Origin: an uncultured Bacteroidales bacterium
GTDB lineage: Bacteria; Bacteroidota; Bacteroidia; Bacteroidales; Muribaculaceae
NCBI GenBank assembly: GCA_902772455.1
Contig: CACYAW010000007.1
Coordinates: forward strand, 1 to 49,240
Reading direction: 5' to 3'
DNA length: 49,240 bases
A model generated the notes under the pieces. The model did no database searches, was not told the DNA's origin, and saw only the letters and a program-made list of their open reading frames with translations. The position numbers and the translations under genes are program-made. Positions 35,761 to 44,493 of the stretch are shown piece after piece. Each line of letters starts with the position of its first letter. The stretch's first letter is position 1.

Positions 35761-37332
35761 TTACCTGATGATGTCCTTTTCGTCAGTCACATTCTTATGG
35801 CCGCAACCCTCGTCACACAGGGAGCCGAAAGGATCGCTCTTGGCTGCCGGAAAACTGTAGAACACCCAGTGCACGGGGTACCTGAAGCCGAATTTGCGTC
35901 CGTTATGCTCATGCACTGGAGCCTGGTAACACACCGTCACGCCGCTCACGTATTTGTCATTCTGATAGGGGCTGTACCTGACTCCGTCAGTTTCGATATA
36001 AGCCAGGTCCTCGCGACAGTCATGCTCGACAATGTTCTGGGGCAGTACACGGTTGCCGGCCAGCACGTTTTTTGCCACGGCGATGTACTCGGGCGTGGCG
36101 GTTTTTTCCCAACGACGGCTGGCATGGGCGAACCAACCGCACTCGGTGGCCCACTTGGCGACCTCCTGGATAGACACGTCGGCAGCATCGGGATGACGGC
36201 GTTCAAACAGGTTCAAAAGCAATGACAACTCGGCAGTAGCGCCATCCAGTGAGCCCTGCTCGGCACGCCCAAGCACCGCAAAGAAATTGTAGCACTCGGC
36301 ATCAGTCTTGTGATAGACCGTAGTATCGGAGCGCGTGTAGGCTCGGCCCGGAATGAATTTCCGTCCTACCTGCGCATGCGCGATGAGGGCCGTGAAATAC
36401 TTTACCGCCTCGTCAAGCGGCATGAACCACTGCGCATCGGACTCATGGTCCAGATGCTTGCGGATGGCTTCCTCGGGGTGGAACTGGACACCGAGGGCAA
36501 AATGCTTGTCGGTGCGCTCGATGGCTTCGATGATATCCACGCCATCGGTCGGTGTCACACCGGTCACCCGCAAGGGAGTTCCCGTCACATCACCCACCAC
36601 CTGGTGATGCCACGAGGGCACATCACAGATGGTATCGGTGCCAGCAACGGCAAACAAGAGAGAAGCGCTGTCGGTGACCACCACGTCATGCTGGAGGTAG
36701 TAGCGCTTGCCCTCGGCATCACGCACCATGCGGTGCAGGTTGTGGTAAGGCTTGTCCAGGCCGTCAAAGTAGGCGCCCAAGTCCTGAATGAGCGGCGCAC
36801 CCGAAACGACACCCAGCATCTGCATGCCGCGGCACAGGCCTAAAACGGGTATGTCATGATCTAGGCAATAGGCCATCGTGAGGTACTCCGACACGTCGCG
36901 CGTGGCGTTGGCTGGACTGTCATCGGCAATGCCGTGCCACGTTTGGGGCACAGCAAACAGGGTGGAACTGATGTCGCCACCGCCCAGAAAGACGACCGCC
37001 TGCACCCCTTTCATCACTTCGTCGGCATCGGTGCCGTGGTAGGTGTCGCGCTTGACGATGTCGGCATACTGTTGCAACAAAACACCCATTTCATCGACAT
37101 ATTTAGCCCCAATCACCCCATTGTCGTAGTCAAATCCCGCTGGGCGCAACTGCGGCAGAATCACCGCCCCGCCGCCCGCCAACTCAATGGAACGGACGAC
37201 GCGGTCATAGGCCGCATCGTTAGGCTGCCAGGCGACGCCCACAAGCACCTTGTCACCTGCCGTGGCGCCAATCGCTACTGTCAGCGCCAACAGGCATAAG
37301 GCCCAATATCTCAAAAAAACATGTTTCATCAT
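35761..37332 (-). CDS. C26 amidotransferase-like protein with an extra C-terminal domain, 523 aa
   Basis: Start at MMKHVFLRYW (37332; MKHVF at 37329 is equal). Signal peptide (ALCLLALTVAIGATA). The class-I amidotransferase/peptidase C26 domain (about 28-320) has the nucleophile motif LGLCRGMQM with Cys167 and the His285/Glu287 pair in VQFHPEE, as in gamma-glutamyl-gamma-aminobutyrate hydrolases. Residues 340-523 are an additional domain that I cannot assign with confidence; it has conserved-looking Trp, Tyr and Cys (ECGWFAHASRRW, CREDLAYIETDG, FYSFPAAKSDPF) and vaguely resembles cell-wall-hydrolase domains. Export suggests a periplasmic peptide substrate. It is 20 bases from the P1 peptidase gene. 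Confidence 0.82.
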   Translation of the reverse strand: MMKHVFLRYWALCLLALTVAIGATAGDKVLVGVAWQPNDAAYDRVVRSIELAGGGAVILPQLRPAGFDYDNGVIGAKYVDEMGVLLQQYADIVKRDTYHGTDADEVMKGVQAVVFLGGGDISSTLFAVPQTWHGIADDSPANATRDVSEYLTMAYCLDHDIPVLGLCRGMQMLGVVSGAPLIQDLGAYFDGLDKPYHNLHRMVRDAEGKRYYLQHDVVVTDSASLLFAVAGTDTICDVPSWHHQVVGDVTGTPLRVTGVTPTDGVDIIEAIERTDKHFALGVQFHPEEAIRKHLDHESDAQWFMPLDEAVKYFTALIAHAQVGRKFIPGRAYTRSDTTVYHKTDAECYNFFAVLGRAEQGSLDGATAELSLLLNLFERRHPDAADVSIQEVAKWATECGWFAHASRRWEKTATPEYIAVAKNVLAGNRVLPQNIVEHDCREDLAYIETDGVRYSPYQNDKYVSGVTVCYQAPVHEHNGRKFGFRYPVHWVFYSFPAAKSDPFGSLCDEGCGHKNVTDEKDIIR

Positions 37333-37351
37333 CTCTGGATTGAAAGGGTTG

Positions 37352-38473
37352 TTATCTGTTCCTGAGCATTTCAAGCACCTGCTCCACAGGCAGGGCATCG
37401 ACATGGTAGCCGCCCTTGCCAGTCATCGGCTCGGCCATGAACAGGGAGTTCCACAGGGCCTCGGCGGTGGCCTCGATGGTTGCCGCAAAGATGGGTGACA
37501 TCTCGCTGTTGGCCAGCACAGTAGAGGTTACGGTTTTAGCGCGGCTGTCGATGAGGTTGCCGGGAGCCACCGACAGGGCGATGACATAATCGCCGCTGCC
37601 GTTGGAGGCGATGCCGCCGGTCTTGGCCATGCCCATCATGGCACGCTTGGCCACGCGTTCCAGGTTGCGGGAGTCGAGCGGCGCGTCGGTGATGACGACC
37701 ATCATGCAGGAGCCGTCCACGTTCTCGGTCTTGCGAATATGTTCGATGAAATCGTGCTTTTGGAGCCTCTGCCCCACCTGCACGCCGTCGATCTCGAGGA
37801 TGCCGCCGTAGTTGGTCTGGACCAGCACACCGACGGTGTAGCCGCCCAGCGACTCGGGCAACACGCGCGACGAAGTGCCGATGCCGCCCTTGAACCCGAA
37901 GCAGATGGTCCCCGTTCCAGCCCCCACGCAGCCCTGCTCCACCGGGCCACCATGCGCTTGGTTGATGGCGTCGATGACCATTTGGGGCGTGACATGCATG
38001 CCACGGATATCGTTCAGACGTCCGTCGTTGGTCTCCCCCACCACGGCATTGACCGAATTCTCACGCTCGTTGCCGGGTTGCATCAGTGTATAGCGGATAG
38101 CGCCCTGCAAGCCTGCAGCCACGCTCAACGTGTTGGTCAGGATGACAGGCGTCTCGATATTGCCGAGTTCGCGCACCTGGGTCACACCCGCCAGTTTGCC
38201 GAATCCGTTGCCCACATAGATGGCAGCGGGCACCTTCTGGCGGAAGATGTTGCCCTGGTGCGGCACGATGGCGGTGACTCCTGTACGCACGCTGTCGCCC
38301 TCGATGAGCGTCACGTGGCCCACCGTCACACCCGGCACATCGGTAATGGCGTTATACCGGCCTGGCTCGAAGATTCCCGTCGGGAAGCCCCACTCGCGCA
38401 GCGTCTTGTGCTCCCGGGCCATGGCCGCCACCACGGCAAGCACCATCACAGCGAAGATAAAAAGTCGTCTCAT
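37352..38473 (-). CDS. P1-family (S58, DmpA-like) aminopeptidase, 373 aa
   Basis: Start MRRLFIFAVMVLAVVAAMAR (38473), a signal peptide. The S58 (DmpA/BapA) pattern is present: TDVPGVTVGHVTLIEGD, GFGKLAG, NAVVGETNDGRLND, FGFKGGIGTSSR, the autocleavage segment NVDGSCMMVVITDAPLD (predicted cut before Ser255, the nucleophile), and NGSGDYVIALS. These Ntn-hydrolases self-process and release N-terminal residues, including D- or beta-amino acids, from small peptides. With the C26 protein next to it, the pair probably handles unusual peptides in the periplasm. Confidence 0.92.
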   Translation of the reverse strand: MRRLFIFAVMVLAVVAAMAREHKTLREWGFPTGIFEPGRYNAITDVPGVTVGHVTLIEGDSVRTGVTAIVPHQGNIFRQKVPAAIYVGNGFGKLAGVTQVRELGNIETPVILTNTLSVAAGLQGAIRYTLMQPGNERENSVNAVVGETNDGRLNDIRGMHVTPQMVIDAINQAHGGPVEQGCVGAGTGTICFGFKGGIGTSSRVLPESLGGYTVGVLVQTNYGGILEIDGVQVGQRLQKHDFIEHIRKTENVDGSCMMVVITDAPLDSRNLERVAKRAMMGMAKTGGIASNGSGDYVIALSVAPGNLIDSRAKTVTSTVLANSEMSPIFAATIEATAEALWNSLFMAEPMTGKGGYHVDALPVEQVLEMLRNR

Positions 38474-38500
38474 TGTCTCCTTACATTGGTTTACCTGTGA

Positions 38501-38508
38501 CAAAGATA
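38501..38508 (-). promoter_or_regulatory. -7 element for the P1 peptidase operon
   Basis: TATCTTTG on the minus strand, 27 bases before the start; a TTG 17 bases further upstream is closer than usual. Confidence 0.4.
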
Positions 38509-38725
38509 CATCAATCATCTCAATCCAAGCCCCATCGCCCTCCAAAAAAGGATGCTGCGACATCGCCTATTGCCACGCCCCCCTCGCGGGGGTCATGCGA
38601 ATTATACGAATCAATCGAATGATTGCAAACAGTTATTATCGGCCATAGACCGAAAAACAAAACAAATTGTAAAAAATATGATTTTGCAACGTCCTCGCTC
38701 TGAGCAAACCGCAGTACCTGGCGGT

Positions 38726-39469
38726 TCACACCTTGATTGTAGAGGAATAATAGTAGAAATCGTTGAGCACGATCTTGAGAAAGACATCGGCATAGATGTT
38801 GGCCGGCACCCTCACACCCAAGTACTGCTGCACCTGCACGGCCAACTTATAGGTGAGGTCGCTGCGACGTCTGATGTCGGAAGTATAGAGCGTGCGCGTG
38901 ATGACATCGATCTGCCTGGAGGACAAATCGGCAGCCTCGGGATAGGTGGGCACGTAGCCCTGCTGCACATAGTTGAAATCGTTCACCGAGAAGAAGTCAT
39001 ACTGCCCCGACGTGGTTTTGATGACCATGGTGCCCGCCACCAGGTCGCCCAGGCGCTGGCGATGCTTGCCGAAGACGATGAACAGGATGCCCAGACAGCC
39101 CGTGAAATAGGTATCGATGGGATAGAGCAGCCACCGCAACAGGCAACTGCCCACCGTGGACGCATTGCCGTCGGTCGTAACCACGCGCGTCTTCATCACC
39201 ATCTTTCCCACACTCTGACCACGGGCAAAAATTTCGCACAGCGGATTGTATAAAATAACGGGGAAATAGATGAGCACAAGGGCGATGATCATGCCCACGT
39301 CATAGATGGTTAACGAGTCTCCCACGTATATGAGAGTAATCGTGGCCACGGTAGAATAAATCATCAGGATGGCCACATCGATAAGTGCGCCCAACATCCG
39401 GTCACCCACACTGGCTGGTGTCTGGGTAATCTCTACATACTGGCCTGTGATGATCGATGACTGTGCCAT
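38726..39469 (-). CDS. RDD-family membrane protein, 247 aa
   Basis: RDD signature: SVGDRMLGALIDVAILMIYS (helix 1, with the conserved Arg and Asp), a second helix (VGMIIALVLIYFPVILYN) and SVGKMVMKTRVVTTDG. The family is a small membrane protein of unknown role. It stands divergent from the SpoIIM/MoxR operon, as often in Bacteroidetes, and shares its promoter region at 39575-39608. The C-terminal 90 residues are soluble. Confidence 0.88.
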   Translation of the reverse strand: MAQSSIITGQYVEITQTPASVGDRMLGALIDVAILMIYSTVATITLIYVGDSLTIYDVGMIIALVLIYFPVILYNPLCEIFARGQSVGKMVMKTRVVTTDGNASTVGSCLLRWLLYPIDTYFTGCLGILFIVFGKHRQRLGDLVAGTMVIKTTSGQYDFFSVNDFNYVQQGYVPTYPEAADLSSRQIDVITRTLYTSDIRRRSDLTYKLAVQVQQYLGVRVPANIYADVFLKIVLNDFYYYSSTIKV

Positions 39470-39574
39470 ATCCTGTCCTGTTATCGTTTGTGCCGCAGGG
39501 GTCGGCGACCTGTGTACTGATGAATGAAACGCCTAAGATTTTTGGGCCTTCAACTTAAATATCTGATTAAATCA

Positions 39575-39608
39575 TTGCAAAAGTACAGAAAAAAAACTAC
39601 TTTTGCAA
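39575..39608. promoter_or_regulatory. Overlapping divergent promoters for RDD and SpoIIM
   Basis: The sequence is an 11-bp perfect inverted repeat, TTGCAAAAGTA (39575-39585) and TACTTTTGCAA (39598-39608). On the plus strand TTG (39575-39577) and TACTTTTG (39598-39605) are 20 bases apart. On the minus strand TTG (39608-39606) and TACTTTTG (39585-39578) are also 20 apart. Each half thus holds the -33 of one promoter and the -7 of the other. Confidence 0.75.
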
Positions 39609-39656
39609 CAGAATACTGCAGAATAACGAATTACCGTTTTTATTTTTTCTGAACAC

Positions 39657-40652
39657 GTGAGAGAGCCTGTCTTTATCAAACAGAACATAGCCCGTTGGCG
39701 CGACTATCAAAAACGGCTTGAGCACCCATCCAACGAAGACCCCGACACGCTGGCCCAGATGTACACTGAACTGACATCGGACCTAGCCTTCTCACGCACG
39801 TATTTCCCTGAAGCCACCATCACGTCGATGCTGAACGCGATGACGCTGAAGTTGCACAACGAGATCTACAGCGGCCGTCGCGAGAAATGGTCGCGCCTGT
39901 GGACTTTCTGGACCGATGAGGTGCCCGAGGCAATCTATGACAACCGCAAGGCCATGCTCTCGGCGCTCGCCGTGTTTCTGTTCTTCTTCCTGGTAGGTGT
40001 CGTGTCCCTCTTCAACGACGATGAATTTGCACGCCTCATCCTGGGCAACGAATATGTCGAAATGACCATCGACAACATCGAGAAAGGCCAGCCCACCGAT
40101 GTCTATAGCCAAGGCCCAGAGTCCCTCTCGTTCTTCGGCATCATGCTCAACAACCTGAACGTTGACGTGATGTGCGTTACACTGGGCATCTTCACCCCCT
40201 TTGCCACGGCGCTGGTCATCATGTACAATGCCATTATGGTCGGGGTGTTCACCTTCTTCTTTTTCCAGTATGGCGCGTTCGGTGAGTCGTTGCTGGCCAT
40301 CATGCAGCACGGCACCCTGGAGATTTCCACGATTATCCTCGCGGGTGGAGCGGGCTTCATCATGGGGTCTGGCTGGTTGTTTCCCGGCACCTATAGCCGC
40401 ATGCAAGCCTTCCGTCACCGGGCCAAGCAGAGCCTGAAAATCACCATGGCCATCATGCCGGTGACCATCGTGGCCGCCTTCATCGAGGGTTACCTCACGC
40501 GGCACACCGAATTGCCCGTGCCGCTGCGGGTGATGGTGATTGTGCTCTCGGCCGCCTTTATCATTTCTTATTTTATCGTATTGCCCTGGCTGAAAGGGCG
40601 CAAACGTCGTCACGACACCGTAACCGCCGATGAACAACTATCAATTATATAG
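39657..40652 (+). CDS. SpoIIM-like membrane protein, 331 aa
   Basis: Start GTG at 39657 (VREPVFIKQNIARWRDYQ); no closer ATG. The SpoIIM/DUF95 (PF01944) fold shows four membrane helices (ALAVFLFFFLVGVVSLF, FGIMLNNLNVDVMCVTLGIF, ALVIMYNAIMVGVFTFFFFQ, IILAGGAGFIMGSGWLFPG) and the usual N-terminal soluble helices. In Bacteroidetes it is always next to MoxR/DUF58 genes, as here. It may be part of an envelope complex. The last 23 bases overlap the next gene. Confidence 0.88.
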   Translation: MREPVFIKQNIARWRDYQKRLEHPSNEDPDTLAQMYTELTSDLAFSRTYFPEATITSMLNAMTLKLHNEIYSGRREKWSRLWTFWTDEVPEAIYDNRKAMLSALAVFLFFFLVGVVSLFNDDEFARLILGNEYVEMTIDNIEKGQPTDVYSQGPESLSFFGIMLNNLNVDVMCVTLGIFTPFATALVIMYNAIMVGVFTFFFFQYGAFGESLLAIMQHGTLEISTIILAGGAGFIMGSGWLFPGTYSRMQAFRHRAKQSLKITMAIMPVTIVAAFIEGYLTRHTELPVPLRVMVIVLSAAFIISYFIVLPWLKGRKRRHDTVTADEQLSII

Positions 40653-41478
40653 GCATCGCTCGGTCTCCGACAATGTGAACATGGTGTTTGACTTTGTCGG
40701 CGAGAACTGGAAGAAGTGGCTCAAGATGATGGTCTACTTCCTGTTGCCGTTCAGCGTGATACTCGGCATCGCGATAGCCACGTTCTACAGTGACACCGAG
40801 ACGTCGATGTCGAGCACAGCCTATGTGCTGTTCATTGTCTTGTTCATTCTGGGAAGTGCTGTGGCCACGGCGCTCGAGATGCTGCTCATCCAGTGGTATG
40901 AGACCCACGGCGGCACGCTCGACGGGTGCAACATGGCCACCATGTGGCGCATGATGCCGGGCGCAACACTCAGATGCCTGCTGCTGATTGTGACCAGCCT
41001 CCCCATCCTGCTGCTATCTGTGCTGGCCATCATCATACCGATTGCCGGGCTTGCGGCGATTTTTGCCGTGCTGCCCGTGTTCCTGTCGGCCCCCATCATG
41101 ATGTTAGAACCCAAGGACTCGTTGCTGAACGTGATCAAGCGTGCGTTCTCGCTGGGGTACAAGAAGTGGGGCGCGCTCATCCTGATTTCGCTGATTATGG
41201 GCCTTGTGGGATTTCTCTTGAACAATGCCACCACCTTCCCACTGGGCATGCTGGTATCATTAAAAGAACTGTTGGTCGACCCGAATACCGGTTCCGTTTT
41301 CTGGTCTTTTGTTACTGACATCGCCACCTATGTCCTGTGTGTGGCAGGCAGTTTCATCTCGTTTATCGAGATGGGGCTGTTTATCCATGCGATTACCTGC
41401 CATTACGGCAGCGTGACGGCCGAGGTCGAGGACATTGACCTGGATAACGACATCGACAACTTTGCCCAACTCAAATAA
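40630..41478 (+). CDS. Integral membrane protein of the MoxR/DUF58 operon, 282 aa
   Basis: Start ATG at 40630, overlapping the SpoIIM stop by 23 bases; codon order fits. Five or six membrane helices, with amphipathic FVGENWKKWLKMMVYFLLPF at the start and a soluble acidic tail (VEDIDLDNDIDNFAQLK). No named family recognised. Its place in the operon suggests a subunit of the same envelope system. Confidence 0.8.
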   Translation: MNNYQLYRHRSVSDNVNMVFDFVGENWKKWLKMMVYFLLPFSVILGIAIATFYSDTETSMSSTAYVLFIVLFILGSAVATALEMLLIQWYETHGGTLDGCNMATMWRMMPGATLRCLLLIVTSLPILLLSVLAIIIPIAGLAAIFAVLPVFLSAPIMMLEPKDSLLNVIKRAFSLGYKKWGALILISLIMGLVGFLLNNATTFPLGMLVSLKELLVDPNTGSVFWSFVTDIATYVLCVAGSFISFIEMGLFIHAITCHYGSVTAEVEDIDLDNDIDNFAQLK

Positions 41479-41487
41479 CCCATCCGC

Positions 41488-42150
41488 ATGATAACGCCCC
41501 GTGACACCATATCCGCCAACGATTCCGTGCTTGATGCCTTCAGGCAGTCAGGAGATTATGACTATGTAAGGGATTTGGGAACCGGCGACGGCAACGATGT
41601 GAACTATTTTGACGTGTTGACGCAAAAGGCGGGCGAAATGTTCGACGTTGACATGTCCTGGTTGGTGCTGCCCGAATGGTTCTGGTGGATTCTGGGAGGG
41701 GTGGCGCTGGCGGCTGTGGGCTATCTCATCTGGAAATACCGGGCTAAGTTGTTCAGTCCACAGGACAACAAACCCAAGGTGCAGGAGATTACCGAGGACG
41801 ACATCAACGAGGTCGACTTTGACCAACTCATCGACGAGGCCCAAAGAAACGGGGACTACCTGGCGCTGTGCCGTCTGCACTACCTGAAGACGCTGAAAGC
41901 CGCCAGCGACGCGTCGCTGGTGACCTGGAAACTGTACAAGACGCCGACGCAATATGCCATGGAGTGGCGTGATGACGACTTCAAGGTCATGACCAACCAC
42001 TTCTTGCGCTTCAGATATGGCCACTACGATGCCGACGCTGCACTGGCCGAAGAAATGCGCTCGCTGCAAGAGAGGCTGCTGGCGCGCATCGGCAGCAGTG
42101 ACGGCCAGGCTCAAGCAGGCCAACAGCAGGAAGGAGGTGAGCCATCATGA
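41488..42150 (+). CDS. DUF4129-domain protein, 220 aa
   Basis: N-terminal 60 residues, one membrane helix (WFWWILGGVALAAVGYLIW), then a soluble C-terminal domain with DDINEVDFDQLIDEAQRNGDY and MTNHFLRFRYGHYDA, matching DUF4129 as it occurs next to DUF4350 and MoxR. It ends in a Gln-rich tail. The 3' end overlaps the next gene (ATGA). Confidence 0.85.
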   Translation: MITPRDTISANDSVLDAFRQSGDYDYVRDLGTGDGNDVNYFDVLTQKAGEMFDVDMSWLVLPEWFWWILGGVALAAVGYLIWKYRAKLFSPQDNKPKVQEITEDDINEVDFDQLIDEAQRNGDYLALCRLHYLKTLKAASDASLVTWKLYKTPTQYAMEWRDDDFKVMTNHFLRFRYGHYDADAALAEEMRSLQERLLARIGSSDGQAQAGQQQEGGEPS

Positions 42151-43469
42151 AATTCAACCGCGCGTTCATCGTGATCATCATTGTGCTCATGGCGGTGATA
42201 CTGCTCTTTGAGATAAGTGCGCCCAACCGCTTCAGTTGGGACGACTATTCGCAAAGCAGCAACAGCAAGAATCCCTTCGGGTGTTATGTGATGGACAGTG
42301 TGCTCAAAGCCTCGCTGCCCCAGGGATATGAGGTGCTCGGGGCAGGCATCAGACAATACGTCGGTCCCAGGCGCGGTGACGAGAAGCACACGTTTCTCTT
42401 CACCGACAACTATGACAGTTTCATCCAGAACAATTCATTCAGTGTTGACATGCCCCAGTTGATTGAGGAAGGCAACAATATTATCCTTGCCACTTTTTTC
42501 AACTATAACGATTATGACCATTATGATGCAGGGGAATTGGGCAAAGAATTGGGCTTCTTTTTTATGACCCAGGATTATTATTCCAGCAACAATAACAGCA
42601 AGCACATCAATAAAGAGGATTTGTCCAAATATGCCCACTATGAGAAAATCAACTGGCACGCCGACAGCCTGTTCGACTCAACAACCTATGTCATCAACAA
42701 GGCTTTCTTCAACAAGGGAGTGACCCTGTCGAACTCATACCGCATCCTGGCCTCGTCCGATTACCAGGAATCCTATAATTCGGCCTACGACGACGATGAT
42801 GATGACGAGTTCTCGATTGCTGTAGCAGGCATCCGGGACTATGGCAAGGGCAAGGTGGTTGTGGTGTCGATGCCCATGCTTTTCACCAATTACGGCATCC
42901 TCAACGACACCATTCGCCCGTTTGTGCTGCGACTGTTGAGCGAATGTGGCGACCTGCCTGTCGTGCGTTATGACCGGACACACTCCGACGAAGGCGTTGT
43001 CAACGAGGCGGAACAGGGTTCACCGCTGCGTTACCTGTTATCACACCGGCCGCTGCGGTGGGCTTTCTATCTCGCTCTGGCGACACTGGTGGCCCTGGTG
43101 GTGTTCTCGGCAAAACGCCGCCAGCGCGTGATACCCGTCATCAAAGCACCCGTTAACCACATGATGGACTTCGTCAGACAAATCGGCGGCATCTATTACA
43201 AGCGCCACGACAACGTGGACCTGCTCATCAAGAAATATGCCACGTTCAGCCATAGCGTGCGTGCCAAGACGATGATTGACATGAACGACTATGACAACAT
43301 CGAACAGGAGTTGCAACTGCTGTCGAACCGTACGGGCATTCCCTTCAAAGAACTGAAAGAGCAAATCTTTGATGTGTGGAACGCCACTCACGCTAACAAA
43401 CTCAGCAACAAGAGACTCAAACAACTCATCGACTCGATGAACAATATCCTGCAAAAAATTAATATCTAA
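42147..43469 (+). CDS. DUF4350-domain protein, 440 aa
   Basis: N-terminal membrane helix (FIVIIIVLMAVILLFEIS), a large domain with NPFGCYVMDSVLKASLPQGY and KGKVVVVSMPMLFTNYGILN, a second membrane helix near residue 315 (WAFYLALATLVALVVFS), and a C-terminal cytoplasmic helical region. This is the DUF4350 protein of the MoxR/DUF58 operon. It has a striking run of seven Asp (AYDDDDDDEF) around residue 218. Role unknown; thought to be part of a membrane complex energised by MoxR. Confidence 0.87.
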   Translation: MKFNRAFIVIIIVLMAVILLFEISAPNRFSWDDYSQSSNSKNPFGCYVMDSVLKASLPQGYEVLGAGIRQYVGPRRGDEKHTFLFTDNYDSFIQNNSFSVDMPQLIEEGNNIILATFFNYNDYDHYDAGELGKELGFFFMTQDYYSSNNNSKHINKEDLSKYAHYEKINWHADSLFDSTTYVINKAFFNKGVTLSNSYRILASSDYQESYNSAYDDDDDDEFSIAVAGIRDYGKGKVVVVSMPMLFTNYGILNDTIRPFVLRLLSECGDLPVVRYDRTHSDEGVVNEAEQGSPLRYLLSHRPLRWAFYLALATLVALVVFSAKRRQRVIPVIKAPVNHMMDFVRQIGGIYYKRHDNVDLLIKKYATFSHSVRAKTMIDMNDYDNIEQELQLLSNRTGIPFKELKEQIFDVWNATHANKLSNKRLKQLIDSMNNILQKINI

Positions 43470-43484
43470 ATTCCTTATACGACA

Positions 43485-44459
43485 ATGGAACAAACACTCT
43501 CCCCCCGCCTCGATTTGGCACAGTTTTCGGCTCAAGTGAGGCAGATAAAAGACGAAATCGCCCGTGTAGTGGTAGGCCACAACCAGGTTGTGGACCTCTT
43601 GCTGGCGGCAATCCTTGCCGACGGCCACGTGCTGCTCGAGGGTGTGCCCGGTGTGGCCAAAACACTGCTGGCCCGACTCACGGCCCGACTGATTGACTCA
43701 CGCTTCAGCCGCATCCAGTTCACCCCCGACCTGATGCCCAGCGACGTGCTCGGCACGACGGTGTTCAACATGAAGAGCAGTGAGTTTGACTTCCACGAGG
43801 GTCCCATATTCGCCAACATGGTGCTCGTTGACGAGATCAACCGTGCTCCGGCCAAGACGCAGGCCGCCCTGTTTGAGGTGATGGAGGAGCGCCAAGTGAG
43901 CATCGATGGCACCACCCACCGCATGGAAGAGCCCTACACCATCATCGCCACACAGAACCCCGTGGAGCAGGAAGGCACCTACAAACTGCCCGAGGCCCAA
44001 CTCGACCGCTTTATGTTCAAGATTGTGATGGGCTATCCCACCCTGCAACAGGAAGTGACCATCCTGCAGCGCCATCAGGCCAACGCCCGCCTGGCAAAAC
44101 TCGAAGACATCACCCCCATCATCACCAAGGATGCCCTGCTGGCACTGCGTGACTACATGAAGATGGTGATGGTCGACGACTCGCTGCTGGGATATATCGC
44201 CAACATCGTGCAGCAAACGCGCATGAGCAAGGCCGTGCTGCTGGGCGCCTCGCCGCGCGCATCGGTGACCATGCTGCAGGGAGCCAAGGCCATCGCACTG
44301 ATTCAAGGCCGCGACTTCGTCACCCCCGACGACATCAAGATTGTGGCTCCCAGTGTGTTGAACCACCGCATCATCATTTCGGCCGAAGCCGAGATGCAAG
44401 GCTACACCGTCAACAGAATTGTGGCTACACTCGTCGACAACGTGGAGGTGCCCAAGTGA
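43485..44459 (+). CDS. MoxR-type AAA ATPase, 324 aa
   Basis: Walker A GVPGVAKTLLARLT, Walker B NMVLVDEINRAPAKTQAALFEVMEE, sensor and arginine-finger region (ATQNPVEQEGTYKLPEAQLDRF), then the lid with RASVTMLQGAKAIAL. The MoxR family are AAA+ chaperones that act on VWA or DUF58 proteins to assemble complexes. Placed between DUF4350 and DUF58, as usual. Confidence 0.95.
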   Translation: MEQTLSPRLDLAQFSAQVRQIKDEIARVVVGHNQVVDLLLAAILADGHVLLEGVPGVAKTLLARLTARLIDSRFSRIQFTPDLMPSDVLGTTVFNMKSSEFDFHEGPIFANMVLVDEINRAPAKTQAALFEVMEERQVSIDGTTHRMEEPYTIIATQNPVEQEGTYKLPEAQLDRFMFKIVMGYPTLQQEVTILQRHQANARLAKLEDITPIITKDALLALRDYMKMVMVDDSLLGYIANIVQQTRMSKAVLLGASPRASVTMLQGAKAIALIQGRDFVTPDDIKIVAPSVLNHRIIISAEAEMQGYTVNRIVATLVDNVEVPK

Positions 44460-44493
44460 TACATTAACCGCTTACGCTCTTTTTACCTTCGCT

